From positions 1 to 35,983 of the forward strand of contig JACQZR010000151.1 in assembly GCA_016213775.1 (NCBI GenBank): a stretch of DNA of 35,983 bases. Direction: 5' to 3'. The DNA is from Acidobacteriota bacterium. GTDB lineage: Bacteria > Acidobacteriota > Terriglobia > Bryobacterales > Bryobacteraceae. Under the pieces are notes generated by a model. The model did no database searches. It saw nothing but the letters and a program-made list of their open reading frames with translations, and was not told the DNA's origin. Positions 30,173 through 35,983 of this stretch are shown one piece after another (position 1 is the first letter of the stretch; each line of letters opens with the position of its first letter). The position numbers and the translations under genes are program-made.

Positions 30173-32029
30173 ATGCTCCGTTTCGTCTTTCTCGTTTTGC
30201 CGGCTGCCAGCCTGTTTTCTCAGAGCCCGAATTACCGCACCTGGGCGGAATACGGAGGCACCGCCGATGCGGCGCAGTATTCCGCCTTGACGCAGATCAA
30301 CCGCCAGAATGTGGGGAAGCTGCAGGTGGCCTGGACGTTCGCCACCGGCGACAACAACCGCTACAACTTCAACCCGCTGGTGGTGGATGGGGTGATGTTT
30401 GTGCTGGCGAAGAGCAACTCGCTGGTGGCTCTGGATGCGGTAACGGGCAAAGAGCTCTGGACACATGCGATTGCGCCCCCCTCGGCTTTGACCAATCGCG
30501 GCATCAACTATTGGGAGAGCAAGGACCGGACGGACCGGCGGCTGCTGTATTCGAGCAACCAGATTCTACGCGCGGTGGATGCGCGGACAGGTAGGCTGAT
30601 TGAGAGCTTTGGGACCAATGGCGGGGTGAATTTGAAGGAAGGGCTCGACCGGGATCCGAAGGAGTTGCGGATTGTGCAGTCGGCGTTTCCGGGCAAGGTG
30701 TTTGAGGACCTGCTGATTCTCGGATCGGCGACGAATCAGGGCTATGGCTCTGCGCCGGGCGATATCCGGGCTTTCGATGTGCGGACGGGCAAGCTGGTGT
30801 GGGCGTTCCATACGGTGCCGCGGCCGGGGGAATTCGGCTACGACACTTGGCCCAAGGACGCGTGGAAACGCGTGGGCGGGGCGAACGTGTGGAGCGAGTT
30901 TTCGCTCGATCCGGTGCGCGCGGTGCTCTATGCGCCGACGGCGAGCGCGAAGTACAACTTCTATGGGGCCGATCGCTCAGGTGCGAACCTGTTCAGCGAT
31001 TGCCTGCTGGCTCTGGATGCGCGGACGGGAAAGCGGCTGTGGCACTACCAGATGGTCCATCACGATATCTGGGATTACGACTTGGCCACTGCGCCCAAAC
31101 TACTCACCGTGACACATGAAGGTAAGAGGGTGGACATCGTCGCGCAGGTGAGCAAACAGGGGTTTCTTTGGGTGTTCCGGCGCGATACGGGTGAGCCGTT
31201 GTGGCCGGTGGAGGAACGCAAGGTGCCGAAGTCCGATATGCCGGGCGAGCAGGTTTGGGCGACACAACCGTTTCCTGTGAAGCCGCCGCCGTTTGCGCGG
31301 CAGAAGTTCACGGTGGATGATCTGAGTCCGTATCTGAGTCCGGAGGACCGGGCGCGGTTTCGTGATGAACTGTTGAGCGCGCGCAACGAGGGGTTATTCA
31401 CACCGCCGGGCAAGCGCAACACGGTGCAGATGCCTGGAAATAACGGCGGGGCCAACTGGAGCGGTGCGGCCATTGATCCGCCGAGCGGGCGTCTGTTTGT
31501 GGTGTCGAAGGATCTGCCGGCGATGCTGAAGCTGGATCGGGATCACAAGCAGGACGCGCTGCTGGCCGCTTCAGCAGGCGAGGGCGAGCGCTATTACAGC
31601 GGCTTCGGGTTCATGCTGGCCAGCGACGGGCTGTCGCCGATTGCGCCACCGTGGACCTCACTCACGGCTTACGATTTGAACAAGGGCGAGATTCTCTGGA
31701 AGATCCCCCTTGGTGAGGTGCCGCACCTGGCTGCCAAGGGGATCAGGAACACCGGCACGCATTATCCCAAGGTGGGGCCCGTGGTGACGGCTGGTGGGCT
31801 GATCTTCACCGGCACGCGGGATAAGAAGGTTCGGGCTCTGGATGTCGATTCGGGGAAGATTCTCTGGGAGCACCAACTGGACGCGGCGTTGGAGGGGATC
31901 CCGGCGGTTTATGAGATTGGCGGGCGTCAGTATGTGGCTTTCTGCGCATCTGCGCAGGTGGGGTTGACGCCGGCGACGCAGGAGAGGATTCGCGGGGCTT
32001 ATGTGGCGTTTGCGCTACCGCGGCAATGA
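30173..32029 (+). CDS. Secreted PQQ-dependent dehydrogenase (quinoprotein alcohol/glucose dehydrogenase type)
   Basis: A 618-residue exported quinoprotein with a short signal peptide (FVFLVLPAASLFS). The eight-bladed propeller runs from WAEYGGTADAAQYS, the family's usual N-terminal motif, to VYEIGGRQYVAF, the usual C-terminal one, with blades LVALDAVTGKELW, IRAFDVRTGKLVWAFH and VRALDVDSGKILWEH. Its nearest type is the membrane-free PQQ glucose/alcohol dehydrogenase family, which oxidises sugars or alcohols in the periplasm and hands electrons to a cytochrome or quinone. No vicinal Cys-Cys disulphide is present, favouring the glucose-dehydrogenase branch. No cytochrome gene is adjacent. The ATG follows GAGGG with almost no spacing. 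Confidence 0.88.
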   Translation: MLRFVFLVLPAASLFSQSPNYRTWAEYGGTADAAQYSALTQINRQNVGKLQVAWTFATGDNNRYNFNPLVVDGVMFVLAKSNSLVALDAVTGKELWTHAIAPPSALTNRGINYWESKDRTDRRLLYSSNQILRAVDARTGRLIESFGTNGGVNLKEGLDRDPKELRIVQSAFPGKVFEDLLILGSATNQGYGSAPGDIRAFDVRTGKLVWAFHTVPRPGEFGYDTWPKDAWKRVGGANVWSEFSLDPVRAVLYAPTASAKYNFYGADRSGANLFSDCLLALDARTGKRLWHYQMVHHDIWDYDLATAPKLLTVTHEGKRVDIVAQVSKQGFLWVFRRDTGEPLWPVEERKVPKSDMPGEQVWATQPFPVKPPPFARQKFTVDDLSPYLSPEDRARFRDELLSARNEGLFTPPGKRNTVQMPGNNGGANWSGAAIDPPSGRLFVVSKDLPAMLKLDRDHKQDALLAASAGEGERYYSGFGFMLASDGLSPIAPPWTSLTAYDLNKGEILWKIPLGEVPHLAAKGIRNTGTHYPKVGPVVTAGGLIFTGTRDKKVRALDVDSGKILWEHQLDAALEGIPAVYEIGGRQYVAFCASAQVGLTPATQERIRGAYVAFALPRQ

Positions 32030-32055
32030 GCGTGGGTATTTTGGTTTTCGGCGAA

Positions 32056-32077
32056 GTCTCGACACGAGTGTCGAGAC
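32056..32077. repeat. 22-bp palindrome, copy 1
   Basis: GTCTCGACAC and GTGTCGAGAC flank a GA centre. The same palindrome with one base changed recurs at 32176-32197, 98 bp further on, so the pair bounds the intergenic segment after the PQQ dehydrogenase gene. Confidence 0.65.
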
Positions 32078-32175
32078 GCTGGAGTTTGTACATTCCGCCG
32101 TCATGTAGGGCGGCCAATCCTGGCCGCGGCTGGACTTTCCAGGCCAGCCCACGCCGGACTTCAGTCCCGCCCATA
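32078..32175. repeat. 98-bp structured spacer between the two palindromes
   Basis: It contains two further inverted repeats, GGCCA/TGGCC and GGCTGG/CCAGCC. With the flanking palindromes the whole 32056-32197 block looks like a composite intergenic repeat rather than a gene. No coding signal fits. Confidence 0.4.
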
Positions 32176-32197
32176 GTCTCGACACGATTGTCGAGAC
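32176..32197. repeat. 22-bp palindrome, copy 2
   Basis: GTCTCGACA and TGTCGAGAC flank CGAT. It differs from copy 1 at one central base. Confidence 0.65.
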
Positions 32198-32242
32198 GGC
32201 ATGATAAGAGCATGCGCACATAGAGCTTCGAATCCTTCCAGA

Positions 32243-33082
32243 TTAGCGATGGAGTCCCTTTGCCTTCAGCCAGTGGATGAGGGCGGCGGGATCGTCGGAG
32301 ATGATGGCGTCCACTTTGGCGGCGGCGAGCTTCTCCCATTCGGACGGGGTGTTGGCGGTCCACGGGACCACCTGCAATCCGGCCGCGTGGGCTTTGGCCA
32401 CCTGGTCGGGAGTAACGATTGTGAGGTGAGGAGAGATGATTCCGGCACCGGCTTCACGGGCGGTGGCGACGAAGTCCTTGGCGACGGAGGCATCGATCAG
32501 GGCGGACAGGCGCAGGTTGGGCATGCGCTTTTTCATGGCGTGGAGGGTACGGAAGTCGAAGGACTGGAGGACGACGCGGCTGGCGAGTTTGTGGCGCTCA
32601 ATGGCTTCTGCCACCAGGCGGACAAACTCCTCCGGGGACAGGGTGAGTTCGGGGTTCTTAGGGGTGATCTTGGTCTCGATATTGAAGTGAAATTCGCCTC
32701 TCGGCGCGAGCGCGAAGACCTCATCGATGGTCGGGACGCGGGTGCCGGGAACGGACTGCTGTTTGGGATAGGCGGGGTTGCCTTTCGCGCCGCAATCCCA
32801 GCGGCGGAGCTCGGCGAGGGTCATCTCGCGGATGACGCGGGTGCCGGAAGGGCCGGTGCAGAATGCAGGGTTCATCCGCGCGTCATGCGACACCACGACG
32901 ACGTTGTCCCTGGTAACTGCCATGTCGAGTTCGATCACGTCAACACCGATGGTAATGGCGTACTCAAAGGCGGGCAAGGTGTTCTCGGGCCGCACGGCGC
33001 GGGCGCCGCGGTGGCCGTGGACCTGGATGGATTCGGCGGCCAGAGTGGTCATCAGAATGCCCGTAAGGAAACTCAGTATCAT
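32243..33082 (-). CDS. Glycerophosphodiester phosphodiesterase (GDPD)
   Basis: A 279-residue GDPD-family TIM barrel that hydrolyses glycerophosphodiesters to glycerol-3-phosphate and an alcohol. The motif HGHRGARAVRPENT places catalytic H24 with R25 and E33/N34. E51 and D53 (VIELDM) bind the metal, and H66 (SHD) is the second catalytic His. The GDPD insertion region (about 70-115) is present. A hydrophobic N-terminus (LSFLTGILMTTLAA) suggests export. Later motifs FHFNIETKI, QSFDFRTLHAM and VPWTANTPSEW also match. It is divergent from the oxidoreductase gene with a 54-bp gap. Confidence 0.92.
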   Translation of the reverse strand: MILSFLTGILMTTLAAESIQVHGHRGARAVRPENTLPAFEYAITIGVDVIELDMAVTRDNVVVVSHDARMNPAFCTGPSGTRVIREMTLAELRRWDCGAKGNPAYPKQQSVPGTRVPTIDEVFALAPRGEFHFNIETKITPKNPELTLSPEEFVRLVAEAIERHKLASRVVLQSFDFRTLHAMKKRMPNLRLSALIDASVAKDFVATAREAGAGIISPHLTIVTPDQVAKAHAAGLQVVPWTANTPSEWEKLAAAKVDAIISDDPAALIHWLKAKGLHR

Positions 33083-33136
33083 GAACGTAGCATATCGAAT
33101 GCGCGTGACATCCCTGTTTCCCGGAGTCGATTTTTT

Positions 33137-34486
33137 ATGAGTGATTTTTCCCGTCGCGATTTTGCCCGCGCGGCTGCGGCCGTTTCGGCGGCCAGTTATT
33201 CACGCATTATGGGTGCCAATGACCGCCTGCAGATCGGCTATATTGGGGTCGGCAATCGTGGCACCCAGGTGCACGAAGCTTTTCTCGAACACGGCGATCA
33301 GGTGACCGTTGCCCTCTGCGATCTGCGTGAGGACTACATGGCGCACAATGCCAAGATCTCGCGCTCTACCCCTAAGCAATACAAGGACTACAAGAAGCTG
33401 ATTGAGGACAGGAACGTGGAGGCGGTGGTGGTGGCCACGCCGGATCACTGGCATGCGCTGATGTTCGTGGATGCCTGCCATGCGGGCAAGGATGTGTACG
33501 TGGAGAAGCCACTGTCTCTGACCGTGCAGGAAGGCAGGCGGATGGTGGAGGTGGCCCAGCAGACCAAGCGGGTGACGCAGGTGGGGATTCACCGGAGATC
33601 AGGGAAGTTTTTGAAAGAGGCGGTGGATTACATCCGGTCCGGTGAGCTCGGGCACATCACGGTGGCCAAGGGCTGGCACCTGCAGAATGAGTGGCCGGTG
33701 GGTGTAGGGACCCCGGCGGATGGGGAATCTCCCGCCAATCATAAGGTGACCGAGGCGGAGTGGGACCAATGGCTGGGACCCGCACCGAAGGTCCCGTTCA
33801 ATCAGAACCGGATGTATTACCGGTTCCGCTGGTTCTACAACTACTCGGGCGGCCAGTTGACCAATTTCGGCGTGCACTACATGGACATGCTGCGATGGGC
33901 GTTGGGGAAAGAGACGCCGCGGGCGGTGACGGCGATGGGCGGCAAGTTCGCGATCAAGGACAACCGCGAGATACCGGACACGATGGAGGCGCTGTGGGAC
34001 TTCGACGGGACGATGATGGTTTTTTCGCAGTACAACGCCAACAACGCGCCGAGCAACGCACAGAATTCCGAGATGGAGATCCGCGGAACCAAGGGCACGA
34101 TGTATCTGCATGGCAACCGGTGGGAGGTAGTGCCGGAGAAGAACACCGACCTTCCACTGGTGGCGCGGTCGCCGATTGACCGGGATCAGGAAAAGAGCTA
34201 CCGGCCGTCGTTCAAGACGTCGTCAGCGACGCCGAAGGTGGTGAAGGGCAGCGCCGATACGGCGTTTCATGCGCGGAACTTTTTGGATTGCGTGAAGTCG
34301 CGGGCCAAGTGCAACTGCGACATTCTGGACGGGCATCGTTCGACGACGGCGACACTGATTGCGGGGATCGCGCTGAAGACGCGGAGCTATTTGGAATGGG
34401 ACGGCAAAGCGGAGAGGTTCACGAATAACGCGGCGGCGAACAAGTGGTTGTCGTACCAATACCGGGCACCTCACAAGTTGGGGTAG
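33137..34486 (+). CDS. Tat-exported Gfo/Idh/MocA-family oxidoreductase
   Basis: A 449-residue NAD(P)-dependent oxidoreductase of the Gfo/Idh/MocA family. A Tat-type start (SRRDFARAAAAVSAASYS) is followed by the Rossmann fold with GYIGVGNRGTQ (about 33-43), VVVATPDHWHA and the signature VEKPLSLT with the catalytic Lys. The C-terminal alpha/beta domain holds NFGVHYMDMLRWALG, with His as the probable proton donor. Family members oxidise or reduce sugars and inositols; secreted Tat forms like this are common in Acidobacteriota and Planctomycetota and have unknown substrates. The start at 33137 has GGAG about 12 nt away. An upstream in-frame extension is only the shadow of GDPD. A classical terminator follows. 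Confidence 0.9.
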   Translation: MSDFSRRDFARAAAAVSAASYSRIMGANDRLQIGYIGVGNRGTQVHEAFLEHGDQVTVALCDLREDYMAHNAKISRSTPKQYKDYKKLIEDRNVEAVVVATPDHWHALMFVDACHAGKDVYVEKPLSLTVQEGRRMVEVAQQTKRVTQVGIHRRSGKFLKEAVDYIRSGELGHITVAKGWHLQNEWPVGVGTPADGESPANHKVTEAEWDQWLGPAPKVPFNQNRMYYRFRWFYNYSGGQLTNFGVHYMDMLRWALGKETPRAVTAMGGKFAIKDNREIPDTMEALWDFDGTMMVFSQYNANNAPSNAQNSEMEIRGTKGTMYLHGNRWEVVPEKNTDLPLVARSPIDRDQEKSYRPSFKTSSATPKVVKGSADTAFHARNFLDCVKSRAKCNCDILDGHRSTTATLIAGIALKTRSYLEWDGKAERFTNNAAANKWLSYQYRAPHKLG

Positions 34487-34513
34487 TCCGGGGGAGAAGC
34501 CGGGAGAGACTTT

Positions 34514-34544
34514 GAGGGCGGTCAGAAATGACCGCTCTTTTTTA
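34514..34544 (+). terminator. Intrinsic terminator of the Gfo/Idh/MocA gene
   Basis: GCGGTCA (34518-34524), a GAAA tetraloop and TGACCGC (34529-34535) are followed by TCTTTTTT. Stem, stable loop and U tract are all present. Confidence 0.85.
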
Positions 34545-34576
34545 TTGGGCTTGGCTCTTGAAAGGCATCCAGAAAT

Positions 34577-34700
34577 GAGGAGGCCCCGGAGCTGGGAACT
34601 TCGGGGCCTTGAGGGGCTAAATACGGCGGGCTGGGTCCCGCCGTCGAGGATGCTGATAAGTCAAATGATGACTTACGAATTGTCCTTTATAGTGCATGCG
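34577..34700 (+). ncRNA. Structured repeat RNA candidate, copy 1
   Basis: Three hairpins. H1: 34581-34591 with 34599-34609, loop CTGGGAA. H2: 34623-34630 with 34637-34644, loop CTGGGT. H3: TAAGTCA (34657-34663) with TGACTTA (34669-34675), loop AATGA. Conserved unpaired links are GAGGGGCTA before H2 and CGAGGATGCTGA before H3. A GTCCTTTATAGTGCATGC tail follows. H1 uses C-G where copy 3 uses T-A; H2 has GGG/CCC where the others have GAG/CTC. The strand is chosen so the structure lies downstream of the terminator and reads like the other copies, but it is not proven. Confidence 0.6.
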
Positions 34701-34830
34701 GGTGGCCAAAGCGGATCACCTGTAAGTTGTTGAAAAACCGTAGCGGAGCGATGGGTTCGTGGGGCAAATGGCACGTACTATGAGATTTCGGCTCACCCAG
34801 GTTCCCCCACATCCGTTGGGGCGGTACCAA

Positions 34831-34957
34831 AAGAGGAAGGCCCTGGGAGCTGGGACTCTCAGGGCCTTTGAGGGGCTATGAACGGCGAGCTGGGTCTCGC
34901 CGCCGAGGATGCTGATAAGTCAATGATGACTTACGAATTGTCCTTTATAGTGCATGC
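34831..34957 (+). ncRNA. Structured repeat RNA candidate, copy 2
   Basis: H1: 34837-34849 with 34856-34868, loop CTGGGA. H2: CGGCGAG (34883-34889) with CTCGCCG (34896-34902), loop CTGGGT. H3: TAAGTCA (34916-34922) with TGACTTA (34927-34933), loop ATGA. Same links (GAGGGGCTATGA, CGAGGATGCTGA) and the same GTCCTTTATAGTGCATGC tail as copy 1. It lies about 180 nt upstream of the small membrane protein gene. Confidence 0.6.
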
Positions 34958-35137
34958 ACGGTGCCAAACGGAAAGCGAGCTAAACTGTGGGAAATCACAA
35001 CGAGAACAAGGCTTTGCGGGCAAACGGAGGGCGCCGGACAATGCGACTTGGGGCATCTCCCCCGAAATGGTTCCCCACCCCTAGGCGAGGTTACCCAATC
35101 GGGCGCAGTTGGCGACTTTCGTGCACTCTCCGGGCGC

Positions 35138-35500
35138 ATGACGTTCGAAAAACGATCACTCGGACTTGCGGTACTCAGTTGGGCACTCGCTTTTGCCGTT
35201 TCCTTTCTTTTGTTCCCCATCAAAGCATCAAACGCGCCGCTGTTCGACGCGGTGATGAATCTTGTGGTGTTGCTGGTGGCCGGGGTGGTGATGCGGCTGT
35301 ACTTCCGGTGGAAGCCGGTGAGTATTAGTTCGGCAATCCAGTTTGGGCTGACGTGCCTGGCGGCGAACCTGATTTTGGACTACCCGATGTTCGCCTACGG
35401 GCCGATGAAGATGACGGCGGGGCAGTACTACTCTGAAATTGGGATCGCGTATCTGATCTATCCGATTTTTGGATGGTGGGCGAGCCGAATGGGGCGGTAG
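35138..35500 (+). CDS. Small integral membrane protein of unknown function
   Basis: A 120-residue protein with four predicted membrane segments (about 9-27, 35-53, 62-82, 97-115) and short loops. Charged residues are few: FEKR at the start, YFRWK between helices 2 and 3, SRMGR at the end. I recognise no family. The ATG at 35138 gives the first hydrophobic segment its proper place; a longer frame from 34961 would add a stretch with unlike composition, and no Shine-Dalgarno sequence supports it. It is flanked on both sides by copies of the structured repeat RNA, so the repeat may regulate it or merely bracket it. Confidence 0.6.
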   Translation: MTFEKRSLGLAVLSWALAFAVSFLLFPIKASNAPLFDAVMNLVVLLVAGVVMRLYFRWKPVSISSAIQFGLTCLAANLILDYPMFAYGPMKMTAGQYYSEIGIAYLIYPIFGWWASRMGR

Positions 35501-35522
35501 GCAGGGAGAAGGTGTCTAAACG

Positions 35523-35650
35523 TGAGAAGGCCCTGGAGCTGGGAACTCCAGGGCCTGTAGAGGGGCTATGAACGGCGAGCTGGGCCTCGCCGCCGAGGAT
35601 GCTGATAAGTCGATGACGACTTAAGTAAGTGCCTATATAAAATGCACCCC
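35523..35650 (+). ncRNA. Structured repeat RNA candidate, copy 3
   Basis: H1: AGGCCCTGGAG (35528-35538) with CTCCAGGGCCT (35546-35556), loop CTGGGAA. H2: CGGCGAG (35573-35579) with CTCGCCG (35586-35592), loop CTGGGC. H3: TAAGTCG (35606-35612) with CGACTTA (35617-35623), loop ATGA. Relative to copies 1 and 2, H3 has G-C in place of A-T, which keeps pairing. The tail has TATAAAATGCA. A further TAAGTTATTGAAAA box lies at 35674-35687, matching copy 1. Confidence 0.6.
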
Positions 35651-35757
35651 GACTGCCATGGGAGACTGTTCCCTAAGTTATTGAAAACACGTGATCGCGC
35701 TCAGACAGTAGTGGGGTATATGCCCCTGCTTGCGCCATATCCCCCAGATTATTACGC

Positions 35758-35983
35758 TCAGCGAAAGGCCCATAGCCGTTTCACAGTCCGTACGTAGAGT
35801 GTTCCCTCCACGACGGCCGGTGTCGCGTAGCAGTCCTCCCCTAGATCGTGCACGCCAAGGACCTCATGATCGGCGCCAGCCTTGCGAATGACCACGTGGC
35901 CGGACTCCGTCACAAAGTAGATCTTGCCCGCTGCGGCAACCGGGGAAGCGTAGATACGGCTGGCGACGTTGCGGAGTCTGCCC
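35758..35983 (-). CDS. C-terminal part of a PQQ-like beta-propeller protein (cut by window edge)
   Basis: The last 74 codons, ending in TGA at 35758-35760, encode beta-propeller blades: ASRIYASPVAAAGKIYFVTESG, with HVVIRKAG, then CYATPAVVEGTLYVRTVKRLWAF. The SPV-x-A-x-GKIYF and TPAV-x-GTLYVR pattern is typical of BamB/PQQ-like propellers, the third or fourth such protein in this window. The N-terminus is beyond the window. It converges on the repeat RNA region. Confidence 0.75.
   Translation of the reverse strand, partial: GRLRNVASRIYASPVAAAGKIYFVTESGHVVIRKAGADHEVLGVHDLGEDCYATPAVVEGTLYVRTVKRLWAFR

Noticed and set aside
32201-33136. In-frame N-terminal extension of the Gfo/Idh/MocA gene
   Set aside because: It is antisense to GDPD, whose motifs are complete, and the Tat-type start at 33137 is a natural N-terminus.
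34769-34784. Sigma-54-like TGGCACG motif
   Set aside because: The GG-N10-GC spacing fails: GA occurs where GC is required.
34577-35650. CRISPR array
   Set aside because: Only three copies, about 125 nt long, spaced 254 and 692 nt apart, with an intact gene between; no cas genes.

Overview
The window looks like a chromosomal segment of a GC-rich member of Acidobacteriota, most like the Solibacter/Bryobacter group. This rests on gene content rather than a marker gene: many secreted PQQ-type beta-propeller proteins, Tat-exported Gfo/Idh/MocA and SelA-like enzymes, a decayed winged-helix/AAA+ regulator of the type common in that phylum, small Ser/Pro/Ala-rich secreted proteins, and repetitive structured intergenic DNA. 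No rRNA, tRNA, CRISPR array, phage or plasmid gene was recognised.

Left part (1-9.5 kb, mostly minus strand). The window opens inside an IS1182-like insertion sequence that has cut a small exported protein gene, just downstream of a histidine kinase/OmpR-type regulator operon. Next come a secreted protein of unknown function, an ECF sigma factor/zinc anti-sigma pair, a large secreted glycoside-hydrolase-like protein, a small exported protein reading away from it across a symmetrical divergent promoter, and an operon of an O-methyltransferase and an L-rhamnose-isomerase-like sugar isomerase.

Middle (9.5-18.8 kb). A lipoprotein, an acyl-CoA synthetase, an Hsp20 chaperone behind a near-consensus sigma-70 promoter, a membrane-anchored PQQ propeller coupled to an FG-GAP-like lipoprotein, and a SirB1-type transglutaminase-fold/TPR protein. 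Then comes a compact signalling operon, Hpt - CheY - CheR - CheX, with no CheA kinase, CheW or receptor; a sigma-28-like promoter lies ahead of it.

Right-middle (18.8-26.6 kb). A large secreted protein with three copies of one domain, two Ig-like domains and a C-terminal blue-copper domain. Then a decayed region: a winged-helix/AAA+ regulator pseudogene, a DinB/DUF1569 protein and a 41-bp direct repeat pair. It is followed by a HutI-like protein that has lost its metal ligands, glutamate formimidoyltransferase, and a Tat-exported SelA-like PLP enzyme that converges on RidA.

Right part (26.6-36 kb). An NYN-ribonuclease/LOTUS protein with an Arg-Asp repeat tract, a free-standing B12-binding domain, an HDOD signalling protein, a secreted PQQ dehydrogenase, GDPD, a Gfo/Idh/MocA oxidoreductase with a clear terminator, a small membrane protein and the tail of another PQQ propeller gene.

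The most novel signal is three copies (about 34577-34700, 34831-34957, 35523-35650) of a roughly 125-nt element. Each copy folds into the same three hairpins. The first two loops both read CTGGG, and stem bases change in compensated pairs between copies. I read it as a multicopy structured RNA.
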